Positions 23,988-35,788 of a stretch of 64,000 bases of DNA are shown in pieces (position 1 is the first letter of the stretch; the number at the start of each line of letters is the position of its first letter). Both the position numbers and the translations under genes were made by a program. The stretch is from positions 2,732,447 to 2,796,446 of the forward strand of contig JAJEKV010000041.1 in the NCBI GenBank assembly GCA_021234155.1. Direction: 5' to 3'. This DNA is from Isoetes taiwanensis. Taxonomy: Eukaryota; Streptophyta; Lycopodiopsida; Isoetales; Isoetaceae. The notes under the pieces were generated by a model. It ran no database searches, had not been told where the DNA came from, and saw only the letters and a program-made list of their open reading frames with translations.

Positions 23988-24248
23988 GCCCGGTCCCCTC
24001 AGTTTTACTCGTTTTATGCTATATGTGAGTTGAACTTCAAATGTCCAATGTATAATACCGGTCTTTGTATTATATCCTTGTATTAACTTTTGTCACTACC
24101 AATGTACTGAACCTTAATGTAATGACTGTTTTCACTGGTAATAAGGGTTTTTGCTATTGTACTTTTTTTTTTGTATTCTCTTTCTATCCTATCCGAAATG
24201 ATAGTTTTGTGCGACTTTATGTTACTATAATTCTGCTTATACCTTTCT

Positions 24249-25450
24249 ATGCTCGATATAGACGGTGCACGCAACGCCGCCTGGCAGACGCCCTCAAATG
24301 CCAGTAGATTAACACCTGAACAAGAACTAATGTTGATGAAGCGACAATTAGTTGAGCTGCAAACCTATGTCTTGAATGCCAACCCACCGCAGCATGTACA
24401 GGAGGATGGACAGGCGTTACCTCCGTTGCCGCCAAGTCCACCACTCCAGCAGCCACTTGCACCTGAACCAAGTCCTGTAGCCGCACGAGGGAAGCACCGT
24501 TCCAAACGCCATCGAAGTTCCTCAAGGGATAGTGCTACCTCTTCACCATCAGCCACTTCTGTGTCTTCTAAGTCATATGTATCATCCGATGACCATGCAA
24601 AGCGTCGAGATAAGGAGTACCGCAAGACGGTTGATACGGCCATAACTAGTATATGGAAGAATAGGAAACCGCCCGGCTTTTGATGGAAAATCTAGGGCTT
24701 AATGAATGCGAGTCCCGGTTGGACGAAATGAAGGAGTTTGGGAAATCCTATGGCATGACAGAAAAGGAGACAGGAAAGGTTGCCACCACAAACCTTACAG
24801 GAGCTGCCCGTATTTTGGTGGAAGGGCTATGCCAGAGCCAAGCATCTGGATAGAAGCAGGTGCAAGTTCAAAAAGTTTGCCAAGGCTTTTAAGTCGCATT
24901 ATGTGCCTCGTGCGCACAAATGCCAACAAATCCAGACCTTCTACTGTGTTAGAGCAGTATGGGTATGTCGGGCCAGGTCTACACCGATGAATTCATGCTA
25001 CCGAGGTCAGATGTACCGTGGATGAATGAAAAGAGGGGGTGGAGGGCTACATTGAAGGGTTGGCCCCATCCATTAAACGAATGGTTAAGGCCATAGACCC
25101 AAATCGGGTAAGCCGAGGCTAAGGCATTGAGCCTCGAGGAGGACACACCAAGGAACCAAGATCCGCCCCGCTTCCTTACTCGCAGCCCACGCCCCACACC
25201 TTACAAACCCCGCTCACCAAGTCCGGGGCCCTCTCAAAGAGAACTCTTACGGCCGGCCAGAAAAGAAAGTCTCCTTCAACATGTCCGGCAAGTTTAATAA
25301 TGTTGGTGAAGGGAAGTTCGAACCTCTTACGCCTATTCCCAAAGAGGTTTCGCGAACAGCCTACGCAGAGATAAGGCATGTTACATGTGTGTATGCGGCG
25401 GGCACTTCATGCGTAACCGCCTTTATGTCACACGTGCATCGCACGCCTAG
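24249..25450 (+). pseudogene. Chromovirus gag, frameshifted
   Basis: The N-terminal 144 codons from ATG 24249 include a helix, a proline-rich stretch and an Arg/Ser-rich stretch, ending near KPPGF. Across several frames the usual Retrotrans_gag core follows: WWKGYARAKH, then FKKFAKAFKSHYVPRAH near 24830-24910. A CCHC zinc knuckle near 25375-25425 reads CYMCVCGGHFMRNR, with the last cysteine replaced by arginine. At least three frameshifts or stops separate these parts, so no full Gag can be made. Gag normally forms the particle that packages element RNA. Confidence 0.8.
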
Positions 25451-25519
25451 CCATGGCAGATCTCGATTGGGACGATCTTGAGTCTACACTACCTGTCGAG
25501 GAGGAGGCTCCCGAGTACA

Positions 25520-26060
25520 TTCACGGTGAGTCCCATATCCTTGCAGCCATTGAAACCGGCAATGCTGAGAGTCAGCCTGCCGTTATTTCCACCATAGGTC
25601 AAGTAGACAGCAAGCCTTTTATAATTCTGATGGTAGTACACATAATTTTGCTTCTCCTAGAATGGCCCAGGTATTGCGGCTTGAAACTTTGAGATCCCGA
25701 CCGAAACCTGTCACTTTAGCCAGTGGTAAGATCAGGCACACTCATGGCCGTCGCATTAACCTTAAGATGCAGTTGCCAGGTGCACCAGTTGCCTTGGGTG
25801 CCGAGATAATGGATATTGGCAAATATGATCTGATTGTTGGTATGGAATTCTTGGCATCTGCAAAAACCAATATAGACTGCGAGAAACAGGAAGTTACCTT
25901 CAACGCCGCTAACGGAACCCGCGTGACTACAAAAGGTGACTCCTTAAACCCCGTTATGCAGTCTATCACCATCAGGCAGTTAGATAAGGCTATACGTAAA
26001 GATAAGTTGCTTTGCATTATTAGACTTGCCTCCATTGAGTCAGATGCTAAAACGTAAGCA
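25520..26060 (+). pseudogene. Chromovirus aspartic protease, decayed
   Basis: A DGSTHNFAS sequence near 25630-25655 corresponds to the catalytic DSGSTHNF box but is out of frame with what precedes it. The 131-codon frame at 25662-26057 (TTG start) carries the rest, including the IGKYDLIVGMEFL strand-flap region typical of plant gypsy proteases. A stop at 26055-26057 separates it from the polymerase part. Confidence 0.75.
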
Positions 26061-26235
26061 AGTAGTTGATACCGCCGTAAGGGATTGCCAATCTTCTCCG
26101 AGAATTTAGCGATCTTTTTCCGTGATGAGATCCGTAAACTTCCTCCTTTTAGAGGAGTAGAATGTGAGATAGCTCGAACCGTGTACTAAGCCTACCAAGA
26201 AGGCCCCCTGCATCGTATGAGTCCCCCCGAAGTTA

Positions 26236-28956
26236 GCAGAGCTTAAGAAGCAACTTCGGGGAGTTACTAAACCTAGGTTTCATTCGCCTAGTGTTTTCGC
26301 CTTTTTACGCCCTATCCTTTTTGTTAAGAAAAAGGATGGCTCCTTGAGGATGTGTATTGACTATAGACAGCTCAATAAGCATACCATCAAGAATCGCTAC
26401 GCTTTGCCAAGGGCAGACGATCTAATGGACCAGTTGCAAGGGGCCAAGCATTTCTCAAAGATTGATTTACGCTCCGGATATCATCAAATAAGGATTAAGG
26501 AGGAGGACATTCATAAATCTGCCTTTTGCACTAGATATGGGCATTATGAGTTTACCGTTATGCCTTTTGGATTAACTAATGCCCCCGCAACGTTTATGCG
26601 GTTAATGAATGATGTCTTCCGACAATACTTGGATGATTTTGTTGTTATTTTCTTTGACGACATTCTCATCTATAGTAAGACCCTAGAGGAATATGAGAAA
26701 CATCTTCGGTTAGCCCTAGAAAAGCTAAGACACCATCAGCTCCTTGCCAAATTCTCTAAATGCAAGTTTGCCACACTCAAGGTGGATTATTTGGGACATA
26801 TCATTTCAGCAGAGGGCATTGCTATAGATCCAGCAAAGATAGAGGCAGTAAGAGACTGGCCTATCCCGGGTAATGTTTCAGAAGTCCGGAGTTTCTTAGG
26901 ACTAGCAGGATATTATCGGAAATTTGTTAAGGACTTTGCAAAGATTGCCGCACCTCTTACTGATCTCACAAAGCACGAAAAGGTGAAGGATTGGATTGAA
27001 CACTGGAAAGCAAAAGTCCAGGTAGGTTTTCAGCAGCTTAAGGATGCTTTAACCTCAGCACCAGTCCTCACATTGCCCGACCCTGAGAAGGATAAACTAG
27101 TAGCAACGGATGCCAGTAAAATTGCTATCGGTGGAGTCCTAATGCAGGAGGGGAGGGTTATTGCCTATGATTCAAAGAAAATGAACGAGACGGAGCAGCG
27201 ATACCCTACCCGTGATCAGGAATTGTTAGCCGTTGTCCGCGCTCTGCGGATATGGAGACACTACCTTCTTAGTAGAAGATTCCAACTGGATACGGATCAT
27301 CAGAGTCTCCGTTATTTATCCACCCAGCCAAATCTCAATCTCCGTCAGAGAAGATGGATGGAATTTCTGGAGGAATACGACTTTGAGATTATGTATAAGC
27401 CTGGGAAACACAATGTGGTTGCGGATGCCTTGTCACGCCATCCCTTGGTAACCCGAACCCATTGTAATGCAACCTTGGCCACGGATCCCGAGTTCCGTGA
27501 TGTGTGGGATAGTGTGACTAAGGAAGCTCGCACAGATAAAGAGCGCGAAGCTTTCCGTTCGTATAAGAAAGAAGGCACCTTGTTATATTACAAGGATAAG
27601 TTGTGTGTACCTGAGACTTCAGGAGTACGTAAGCTCATTCTCCATGACACGCACAACAGTCCTATAGCTGGACATGCAGGTTTTATGAAGACCTACTTTA
27701 AGATCCGCTCCAGTTATTTCTGGCCTTCGATGAAGAAGGACATTGCCAGGTACATCAAGCAGTGTCAAGTGTGTCAACAAACCAAGGCTGAGCAACTAAG
27801 GATTCCAGGAGAGTTACAACCGTTGGATGTGCCCAATGCTAAGTGGAAAGTCATAACCATGGATTTCATTGTGGGCCTCCCGCGTACTCTCCGTGGATAT
27901 GACGCATTGATGGTAGTGGTCGACAAATTGTCGAAAATGGCTCATTTCTTGCCATGTCGTACCACGGATACAGCCTTCGATACTGCTCTGCTATTTGCAA
28001 AGGAGATCTTCAGATTGCACGGAATGCCACGAGTTATTGTCTCCGACAGGGATCCCAAATTTGTAAGTGCCTTCTGGAAAGATTTCTTTGCCACTATCCA
28101 GACTAAGCTTGCTATAAGTACGGCATATCATCCTCAGACGGATGGTCAGACAGAACGTACCAATCGTATTATAGAGGATATGCTACGAAGTTATGTGTGG
28201 AGTAAGCAATCCCAATGGGCTGACTATATTTATCTGGTCGAATTTGCCTATAACAGTATGAAACAGGAATCTTCCAGAATGTCTCCCTTCATGATAAATT
28301 ATGGTTATCAATGCCTTACTCCGGACACATGGCATAATCCCGTCTCTAAGGTGGAAGTTTCTCAGCAACTCCTCTTGGAAATGCAAGCCCTGGTTGAAGA
28401 AGTTCGTGGTTACCTATTGGCTGCACGCAGTCCTCAGAAGAGTGTAGCAGATAAGCACAGAACCCCACGAATCTTCCAGGTGGGTGAAGCGGTTTGGCTT
28501 AAGATTAAGGTAAAACAAGCCAAGCTTAGAATTGGTAACTGCAAGAAGTTGGCACCCAGATGGGCTGGGCCGTTCAAGATCACTGAACGTGTTGGGGAAC
28601 AGGCATATCGCCTCGAATTGCCACCCCACTTGAAGATCCACAAGGTCTTCCATGTGAGTCTTCTAAAGCAGCACACCCCAGATCCAGAGGAGATATTGGA
28701 TACACCCACCCTACTTGAAATGACAGAGGAGCAATTAGATATAGTGCCTGAAGCTCTTCTTGATCGAGCATATAAGCAGACCAGGAGGACCCAACTGCTG
28801 CAATATCTGGTCAAGTGGAAACACTTGCCAGTTGAGGATGCTACGTGGGTAATGGAAACAGATCTTGAGAAGATCCGGACTTCATGCGCGAATCTCAAGG
28901 CCGCACCATCAACGATGCTATCAACCCCGCACCCGGCGGTAAGCGTGGAAGCTTGA
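26236..28956 (+). CDS. Chromovirus RT, RNase H, integrase and chromodomain
   Basis: The frame is open from about 26236 (AELKKQLRG) to the stop at 28954-28956, although its first methionine is internal. [16 protein letters not shown], the catalytic FFDD at 26650-26661, and [10 protein letters not shown]. RNase H: LVATDAS to VADALSRHP (27090-27440). Integrase: HHCC zinc finger ([12 protein letters not shown], 27640-27790), then the DDE core with D in MDF, D in SDRDPKF and E in QTERTNR (27860-28160). A C-terminal chromodomain ends it ([16 protein letters not shown], about 28800-28850); it guides integration to particular chromatin. All catalytic residues I checked are present. Protein production is doubtful because the upstream gag and protease parts are broken. 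Confidence 0.95.
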   Translation, partial: AELKKQLRGVTKPRFHSPSVFAFLRPILFVKKKDGSLRMCIDYRQLNKHTIKNRYALPRADDLMDQLQGAKHFSKIDLRSGYHQIRIKEEDIHKSAFCTRYGHYEFTVMPFGLTNAPATFMRLMNDVFRQYLDDFVVIFFDDILIYSKTLEEYEKHLRLALEKLRHHQLLAKFSKCKFATLKVDYLGHIISAEGIAIDPAKIEAVRDWPIPGNVSEVRSFLGLAGYYRKFVKDFAKIAAPLTDLTKHEKVKDWIEHWKAKVQVGFQQLKDALTSAPVLTLPDPEKDKLVATDASKIAIGGVLMQEGRVIAYDSKKMNETEQRYPTRDQELLAVVRALRIWRHYLLSRRFQLDTDHQSLRYLSTQPNLNLRQRRWMEFLEEYDFEIMYKPGKHNVVADALSRHPLVTRTHCNATLATDPEFRDVWDSVTKEARTDKEREAFRSYKKEGTLLYYKDKLCVPETSGVRKLILHDTHNSPIAGHAGFMKTYFKIRSSYFWPSMKKDIARYIKQCQVCQQTKAEQLRIPGELQPLDVPNAKWKVITMDFIVGLPRTLRGYDALMVVVDKLSKMAHFLPCRTTDTAFDTALLFAKEIFRLHGMPRVIVSDRDPKFVSAFWKDFFATIQTKLAISTAYHPQTDGQTERTNRIIEDMLRSYVWSKQSQWADYIYLVEFAYNSMKQESSRMSPFMINYGYQCLTPDTWHNPVSKVEVSQQLLLEMQALVEEVRGYLLAARSPQKSVADKHRTPRIFQVGEAVWLKIKVKQAKLRIGNCKKLAPRWAGPFKITERVGEQAYRLELPPHLKIHKVFHVSLLKQHTPDPEEILDTPTLLEMTEEQLDIVPEALLDRAYKQTRRTQLLQYLVKWKHLPVEDATWVMETDLEKIRTSCANLKAAPSTMLSTPHPAVSVEA

Positions 28957-29566
28957 TTGCCGACAATAGCGCTGTAGAGGGGTAGATGCATCGTAAATAA
29001 AAAGGGTACCGATGATGAGATCACCTTTGTCTTCTCTAGGACGTGGTGTATTGTCGATGTTGACATGACCACGAATTGCTTGGAGCATATAGTTGATAGG
29101 CCGCGTTCATCTCGGCTACAATGGGAACTTCACCATTCCCTATGCTGCAATGAATTGCAAACCATACACATGATAGGTTCCCCCGTAGCTAGATTTTCTT
29201 TTATTTCTTATAGGGGGTGGTCCCTTCAACCACAACCTAATTATTTATCTATATAAACTGATGTGTTGACATGTGCAGGCCAGTGAGCAGTACGTGACCT
29301 GCCCATGTTAGAGGGTTGCTGATAGCCCGATTTCTTCAGTTTTTTATCTACACGTCTTGTTCTGTTGATACTCTGATGTTGATATTGGACTTCGGTCCTT
29401 GAACTTTTTGCTTATAATAATCATGTGAATTGCACCTCGGTGCTTAAACTGTTTTAAACTTTAAAGTTTTTAATATATTACCTTCGGAAATAAGGAATTA
29501 CCTTCCTTCATAATGTCATTTCCTATATTTCTATCTAACCCCAATGCTGAGGACAACATTAATTCT
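28957..29566 (+). other. 3' untranslated part of the chromovirus
   Basis: Non-coding spacer between the polymerase stop and the polypurine tract. No extra gene is recognised. Confidence 0.6.
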
Positions 29567-29579
29567 AAGGAGGGGAGAA
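29567..29579 (+). promoter_or_regulatory. Polypurine tract
   Basis: AAGGAGGGGAGAA directly precedes the 3' LTR and is the expected primer for plus-strand DNA synthesis. Confidence 0.93.
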
Positions 29580-31218
29580 TGTGACGTTCCAAGTATTTAT
29601 ACGGTATACGTATAAATATTTTGACACGTCACCCAGTATAGATACGCCACCATGGGGTATGGTAACCTAGGGGGTTGACCTAAAAGGGATTAAATTAGCT
29701 ATGCTAATTTAATTATTAAGGATAATAACCTATAATTAAGGAATTAATATTTAAGAAGGATAATTAAGCTAATTATGGTTTGGGAAGGCGCCACCTAGCC
29801 AAATTCGATTGGCCAGCATGGTGTATACTACTTTGAACCATTAAGGTGGATCACCACCCCCATATCAACCATAATCGACCAAGAGGAGCTGAGCGCCTAC
29901 CTTTGCCAAGCTGAGCGCCTACCTTTGCCAAGCTGAGCGCCACCTTTGCCAAGCACTTATACCTGTGTAACCAGAGCTGAGCACCAAGCCCCAGGAAGAT
30001 GGAAGCACCAAATGACAACGGGTCCAGCAGGAACTCAGGTGGGTGGTTAGTATAGCTTGAGAATTCTAGGGTAGCGCCCCTGTTGGGCACTTGTTGTGTT
30101 GATTTGTCTGTTCTCTCTGTGTCTTACTTGTAGGAACTAACCCTTGATTGTCAAGGTAAGTTCTCTTTATATTCTGAATCTGGTTCTGCTCTTAAAGGAT
30201 GGATTGATAATTCTTTGCATAGTATTACTCTGGAAATGGGGGAATTAAGAGGGGTAGAGACCTCTGAGCCATGATAGTAGGTTGATCCCTGTATTTCCCA
30301 GTAGTTGCGGCCTGTGTACAAGAGACCACCGAGTCGTGGATGCAATGGAGTGACTTAGCACCAAACAAGGGACACAGTGGTGAAGTGGGGGTGGGGTCTT
30401 GCACGAACATAAAAGGCTTCTGAGACTCCTACAGTGGGCTAGGCCTGATAGCCGGTCACGTAGAGGGCCGGGTATGGGTCTGACACTCCCTGGGTGTAGA
30501 GGTGTGATCCGTATGGAGCATCTTGCACTTTGAGTAGATTTAGGGTGAGTAAGTCGGGTATGGATGGGCGGGTCGCTGATGCGGCACGTATCCTCTAGCT
30601 CACCCATGGAACCACTGTGATCCTGGAAGGGGACGCTTCCCCGACCTGCCTCATCGGACGGGGCTTCATGAACCCTGTAGTAGGCTCGAAGGGTGATACC
30701 TTGAGTCTGCCTGTCCGAAAGGCTATGGTGACGCCATAGCATGATTTGACTCATTTGCAAAGTGTGCACAGGAGGGGTGGATGGAGTGGACAACTCTAGC
30801 CGATGTTCTATGCCAGCCAACGCCATGTCAAGATTCGGTCTGCTGATCTCTTGAGACCTAGCCGTCAGTCGATCCTCACTGGAGTCTGAGCCGGGGTAGA
30901 ACCATGGGTTTGGGTGTTTTCCTTAGTGTTAAATGCATATTCTCTGTTGTTGTCACTTGGATGGATGTGCCACCCTTCGTGGTGGTAAATTATGATATGA
31001 TTATGCTGTGTGCTAACCTTGTATTCACGCTTCAGCGACGTAGGAGTCCCATTGAAGGTGTGGGCCGAATGACCCCTCTGTGTCCTTCACTCGAGCATCT
31101 CTCTATAGATGGCCCGGGTCAGACGGAGGGCCCTGCTCGTGGCGAGTTGGTCGCCATGGGAGGGGAAAGTCCCCGTATGTATACGGCCGGGTGTCATATA
31201 TGTGCAGGGAGCGTCACA
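29580..31218 (+). repeat. 3' LTR of the chromovirus
   Basis: Starts TGTGACGTTCC and ends GCGTCACA. It keeps a near-palindrome near its start (atttatacg, then gtata, then cgtataaat) that is partly deleted in the 5' LTR. It has three copies of the gctgagcgcctacctttgcc-type unit near 29885-29955. Confidence 0.95.
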
Positions 31219-31223
31219 CCATT

Positions 31224-31884
31224 GGCAAATTCCAAGGGTCACATGAATTCTTTGTGCTGAATCTAACTGTTAGTGATGTTGTTTTACACAGGTGCCGTCA
31301 GGAGACTTAACAAAGTCGGTGCAGCTGAGAGGGAGATGGGAGTGGCATATGATTCAGATGACGAGTTCTCCACTCTCTCCACGGGTGAGCAAGAAGACAT
31401 GTTCATTCAGTTAAAGCAGGAAATGATCCATGCATCAGCCATCAAAAAGGTGCTCAAAAGGCCAGAGGCATGGAGACATAATAAACTGAGACAGTATTTT
31501 ATGAATTTATACCATAAGTGGGAGTAGAAACGAGAAGCCCATGTATTAGTTCTGCTGGACTTCACCAACTACTCAACAGATAAACTTGATTTGCTGCTGA
31601 ACATACTTGGAAGAAGAAGAGTTACAGATCTCACAATGCAAGATCTGATTGCATGCTCAGTAAATTAATGATCTCACTACCTTCTCCAAAACTGCTATTA
31701 CTATATTTCTGATGCATTTTGACAATATTAAAAATCCAGGACTATAGTTCCCTGATTTTTGTTTTTATATACTTCATTTTATAAGAAGTATGATGCTGAT
31801 TTATATTATCCGTATCAAGTATACCTCTGTGGTGTACTATATGATGTAATTTTGAGATATGAATACTAAGTTTCACCTTGCCTT

Positions 31885-31915
<31 letters not shown>
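31224..31915 (+). mobile_element. LINE, right part with 3' UTR and poly-A tail
   Basis: After the duplicated CCATT the LINE frame resumes without a break (GKFQGSHEFF...) and stops at 31308-31310. About 575 bp of 3' sequence follow, with a short unrecognised 84-codon frame at 31273-31527, and then a run of about 29 A at 31887-31915. The tail is directly followed by the 11-bp target duplication. This fixes the LINE as 12912-14494 plus 31224-31915, about 2.3 kb. Confidence 0.9.
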
Positions 31916-31918
<3 letters not shown>

Positions 31919-31926
31919 AATTCCGG

Positions 31927-32649
31927 AGGAGATTACCTGCTGCGTCATTTCGACCAAGCATTGCTGTGATAATCGGCGTTTTAACTACAATGTTTTCGTT
32001 TTTGATTTATGCGAAGCATTGCCGCAGAGCTTCTGGCTCAGGAGCGGGGATTTTTGGCTACGAAGGAACAGATGTTGCGCATAATAATACTGCCTTGCCG
32101 CTGTTACCTGCCTGTTTTTCTGAAGATGGAGTATCAAAGGATGTTATTGATGCATTGCCTATGTTTTCTTTCTCGGTTTTGAAAGGGGATAAGCATGGAT
32201 TGGAATGTCCGGTTTGCTTAAGCAAATACGACGAGCATGAAGTTCTGAGATTTTTGCCCAGATGCAAACACGCCTTTCATATTGAATGCGTCGGTAAGTG
32301 GTTGCTATCTCATTCTACATGCCCCCTTTATAGATGCAGCATTTCTATGAATGATTTGCCCCTTGTGGAAGAGATTTTTGCATCCAGTAGATCCATAAAT
32401 CTTGATTTTTCAAATCCGGCGAGCCCTCGCAGAGCTTCTCTTGAAGATGTAGGGCTTCAAATCTTTATCCAGAGAGACGACCGCGGGAACTCTAAAAGAT
32501 TAGGATCCAGCGGAAGAATGGACAGAATGTTTCTCCATTTGCAAGATTCAGGGCCTCCTGCAGAAAATTTTATAGATGAAAATTCGAAAAGATTTTTAAT
32601 AGGAAGTAAGAGTAGACATCCATGGGAGCAATCGAATGCCATCGATTAG
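31927..32649 (+). pseudogene. ATL-type RING-H2 E3 ligase, main part
   Basis: After a one-base shift the frame reads SFRPSIAVIIGVLTTMFSF (transmembrane helix), a basic stretch, then the ATL-type GVSKDVIDALPMFSF (GLD motif). The RING-H2 follows: CPVC, 15-residue spacer, CKHAFHIEC, W, then CPLYRC. In ATL proteins the last ligand pair is CPLC, so the eighth zinc ligand appears changed to tyrosine (TAT). ATL proteins are membrane-anchored ubiquitin ligases, often stress-induced. The gene is separated from its start codon by 19 kb of LINE and chromovirus, has a probable frameshift near 31936, and has a damaged RING, so it is a pseudogene. The frame ends at 32649. Confidence 0.88.
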
Positions 32650-33219
32650 AGCAGAGCAGATTTCATCAGAGCAGAGTGGGCACGCTTCTTATATACGTGA
32701 ATGCCAGATCAATCTGTCCACCTTGCCAGACTGTTCACCGACATAGAAAAACCTGCATGTCTCTCGACAGGTTACAGCATCGGAGGTCTCAAAGAAAGAC
32801 GTGGCAACAAAATATCAAGATAGATTGCGGCGCAGAAATATTCAGGGGAACAAAAACAAAAATGAAAAACTCAAGACTGCATTATATATGTCTAGTTAAT
32901 TCCCATCAAGACATACACGCATGGAGCTTTTAACTGCCACCTAGCTCCTCGATTTTCTTTAAAAGATTTGGCATTTCAATGCTGGTGATGTTTGGCAACG
33001 AAGAGATCATATTAGTTCAATGAAGAACAAATCATGCAAATTTATTATCACTACCCGGCAAGAAAGATCGATTGAAGCATGTGACAACATACATACATTC
33101 GTCTTCTTATGCCCATGTTGCCATTTATTGAGAGATGGGATTTATTTAAATACTATGCCTTCTAGAAAATTATTTTATCCTTGGAAGATGTGGCAAAACA
33201 AGTTGTACAAGGGTTCAAA
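32650..33219. other. Intergenic, downstream of ATL pseudogene
   Basis: No gene recognised. It presumably contains the old ATL 3' untranslated region. Confidence 0.5.
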
Positions 33220-33668
33220 GGCCTGGCATTAACCTTGATATAGAGGGCTATCAACTCATATGTAATCCATAAGGTGTCGAAAAATGTGAAATGAGGTGGG
33301 TGTAACATAAGGTTTGGAATGGTTGAAACTAGGTATTCGTATGGGTGACCGTATTTTGCTGATGTTGGACCCCAGGGTTTGTGTTTGGGTTCGAATGTTT
33401 TTTTTTTAGCAGGGGCCGAAGGGGACTCAGCGTTCTGAACCATGGAGATGGAGCCGGCTTCATAGGTTTCTCATCTTCCAGGTAAGGTAGAGCCGAGGTC
33501 TGTATGTTCCTTTGTTGTTCAGTCTTCTTAGCGGTTTTAGAAGGGCGTTTCTGTCCTGTTTGTTGGAAATGGCATAGAATTTGTGGAGGGAACTTAGATA
33601 CTGTGTTTTATTTTCGGGTCTGTCATCTTTGTTGGAGCTGCAGAAGGTTTCCACAATTGGAAGGTAAG

Positions 33669-34637
33669 ATGTTAAAGAGGCAGGCTAGGAAAGGGAAGGG
33701 AAAGAGTGGAGTTAATTTGTATGCTGGAAGCATAGACGAGGCGATGGATCTCTGTAGTAAGGGTACGGGGAGTGCGAGGCCCAGGGAGGATGGGAAAATT
33801 GCAGAGGAAGGAAGTGGCTTACTTGATGTGAGTGTAACTCTGGGATATGCAGGAATGGTATATCCCGGAGCGCATGTATGATCGTCTGGTAGGGTTTTGT
33901 AACTCTGAGACACTAGCGGGTGCAGTGGCATTAGAAAGGGGTTCAGAGTTGGACCATCTGCACTGCCAGGCAGTCTTCAGGACAGCCATCAAAACTTCAA
34001 GACAAGTGAACACTGCAATAAAGAAATTCTTTGGTTGGGGTGTTCACAAGCCAGCGGGGGTGCTTTTGATTTGCAAGGCCCTGAAGAACACGAAGCTTCA
34101 TTACTTCGAGGATATTGTGGGGTACTTACTGTCTTATGGATTATAATGTCACTGAAAAGCAAATAGAAATAGGAAAGGATCTGTACCTGCGTTATAGCGC
34201 AGGGGATCTGAAGAACCTTGTTGTCTTGGACAATAAGAACGTGCATAGGGCTGCCCATTATGTGAATTATCATGGTAGGAAACAGATGTCTGCGAGTCCT
34301 GTGTACACGTGCTATCTAGCTAGTGGATCTTGCCGACCAAGCCTTCATTTCTGAGCATATGGTCAAAGCTGCTTGGAGAATGGCGTTGAATCCTGAGCGT
34401 GCAATGCCCAGCGATGTTAGATGCGTCCTGTTTGGTGTGCCTGCTGGAATGCAGCCGGTGGAGAGGATTGGGAAGGGCAGGAAGCGGTACTGGGACGATG
34501 CAGGCAGTGAGGGTGATGACGGTGCACATTTTGTTGATGTGGAGGACGAAGAGTACAAGCCAGTTGTGGAAGGAGATTGCAATGGACTTGATTACATACC
34601 TCTAGATTTGCTTGATCACACTATGGCAGTGGGATAG
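33669..34637 (+). pseudogene. HUH endonuclease-like protein, copy A
   Basis: From ATG 33669 (MLKRQARKGKGKS) the protein continues over several frames to a stop at 34635-34637. An ERGSELDHLHCQAVF block (near 33930-33970) contains the HLH form of the HUH metal-binding motif of rolling-circle initiators. The later block that holds the YxxK nucleophile in copy B is shortened here (EDIVGY, then a different sequence and a stop at 34144-34146). A frameshift near 33855 and another near 34310 also break it. HUH enzymes nick one DNA strand and stay attached through the tyrosine. The C-terminal part (34323-34637) is acidic and has no known domain. Confidence 0.72.
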
Positions 34638-34799
34638 TGCCTGTTTGTTCTCTTGTTATGTTGTTATGTTTCTGTTTATTGTATTTGGATTGTATCTTGA
34701 ATATAGATTTGCACTTTTGTTCCCATGCGAAGTAGATGTTATATTCTATCTTTCTTTAAGGTAATTTAGAGCAGTAGTTTGATACAGGTGATAGCACAT

Positions 34800-35325
34800 G
34801 TTCGCATTTCATTATGCAGGTTTGCCAGGAATAGAGGCCAATGGCCACGATGTGGCACCAGAAGTCATTAATAAGCGACAGCAGTAGTGATGTGGCCATG
34901 TCTGCCCCTCCCTCTCGTCCAAGTGCTCCAGGCCAGCCCCTGTGGCCTTCACAAATGCTCCCCATGCTATTAATGCTGATATGCCACGCATCGTTCCCAT
35001 GCCAGCTGTGCATTCTGGGCAGCCCCAATTTGTTGTAAACGGGCTGCCATATGTAGCTGGTGCACATGTTGGCCAGTTGCCCCACATTGCAAATCTTGTG
35101 GCAAATGGGCTTCCACATCCTGTTATTGCCTCTGTAGGGCATGTGCACGTAGCGGCTGAGCTATTTGAGAATGTTGTAGGGATCAATACAATAGTTGAAG
35201 CGGTGGCAGCTGCAGTTGGGGTGCTCAGGATTCAATTAAGCAGGCTTTTTCATGCATTAGAACAATGCATCGGGCTGATGGAATGGGAGCATGTTAATGT
35301 TTCTGTGGAGGAGAGACACCCCTAA
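34800..35325 (+). pseudogene. Second protein of HUH element, copy A
   Basis: An acceptor-like ttatgcag is followed by a frame that appears in both copies. After a break near 34890-34945 it runs 34942-35325 (NGLPYVAGAHVG, then AVGVLRIQLSRLFHALEQC). Proline- and alanine-rich first half, helical second half. It could be a last exon of the HUH gene or a separate protein. Function unknown. Confidence 0.45.
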
Positions 35326-35659
35326 GGGCCCATATGAATTTGGTGAGGGGAATGTTGATTCGTGAGTTACGACGAATAGATAACCTGCAACGAAGACATG
35401 CTGTTGCCTTGAACTTGAGGTACAACTAATTCTGATTGCTTGTTTGCATGACGTGCATAATATCATTGTGTGTTTGAGCATTTAGTTGTGCATTGGAATG
35501 AGGATGCCGAAAGTAAGTATGACCACAGAGAAGGGGGGAAAAAATAAAAATAAAAATATTGTCACTTCTGTTTTCAGGCATGATTGCTTGACATCCACTG
35601 CATGGGAATAGCCCCCCGGCTTTAGGCCGCGGTGGAGCATTGAAGAGCGGCTTCGTTGA

Positions 35660-35690
35660 GGCATTCAACTCCCCGTGCTCCATGCTTGCT
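35660..35690 (+). repeat. T-arm-like hairpin in copy A
   Basis: The segment caactccccgtgctcca resembles a tRNA T arm plus acceptor strand and can pair with ggagcat upstream. The matching place in copy B (38284-38330) is even closer to a T arm (ggggttcaagtcccc on the minus strand). Confidence 0.45.
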
Positions 35691-35788
35691 TGCCTGTCAG
35701 ATTAAGCAGCTTATCTATGGCCGAGGATGTGCTCTGAAAGAACACGTGTTCAATGGAAGACACACGTTTGGAGATATGGACACATGCA

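Larger units (their letters stand above)
14495..31218 (+). mobile_element. Ty3/gypsy chromovirus with extra genes, 16.7 kb
   Basis: The element has paired LTRs (14495-16067, 29580-31218), a tRNA-Met-type primer-binding site, a polypurine tract and a CCATT duplication. The 3' third carries gag, protease, RT, RNase H and integrase with a terminal chromodomain, the order of Ty3/gypsy chromoviruses. Normally gag follows the primer-binding site closely. Here about 8.2 kb of extra DNA comes first, holding a histone H3 fusion ORF, a second ORF and a P5B-ATPase gene piece. The LTRs differ by several small indels, including about 32 bp missing from the 5' LTR near 14526. The element inserted into the LINE frame. 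Confidence 0.95.

Noticed and set aside
26344-26349. Start of the pol protein at 26344
   Set aside because: The codon there is TTG and conserved RT sequence extends upstream in frame to about 26236; it is not a true start.
31273-31527. 84-codon frame after the LINE ORF
   Set aside because: It overlaps the end of the LINE frame and lies in its 3' region; acidic but without homology I know, so not called as a gene.
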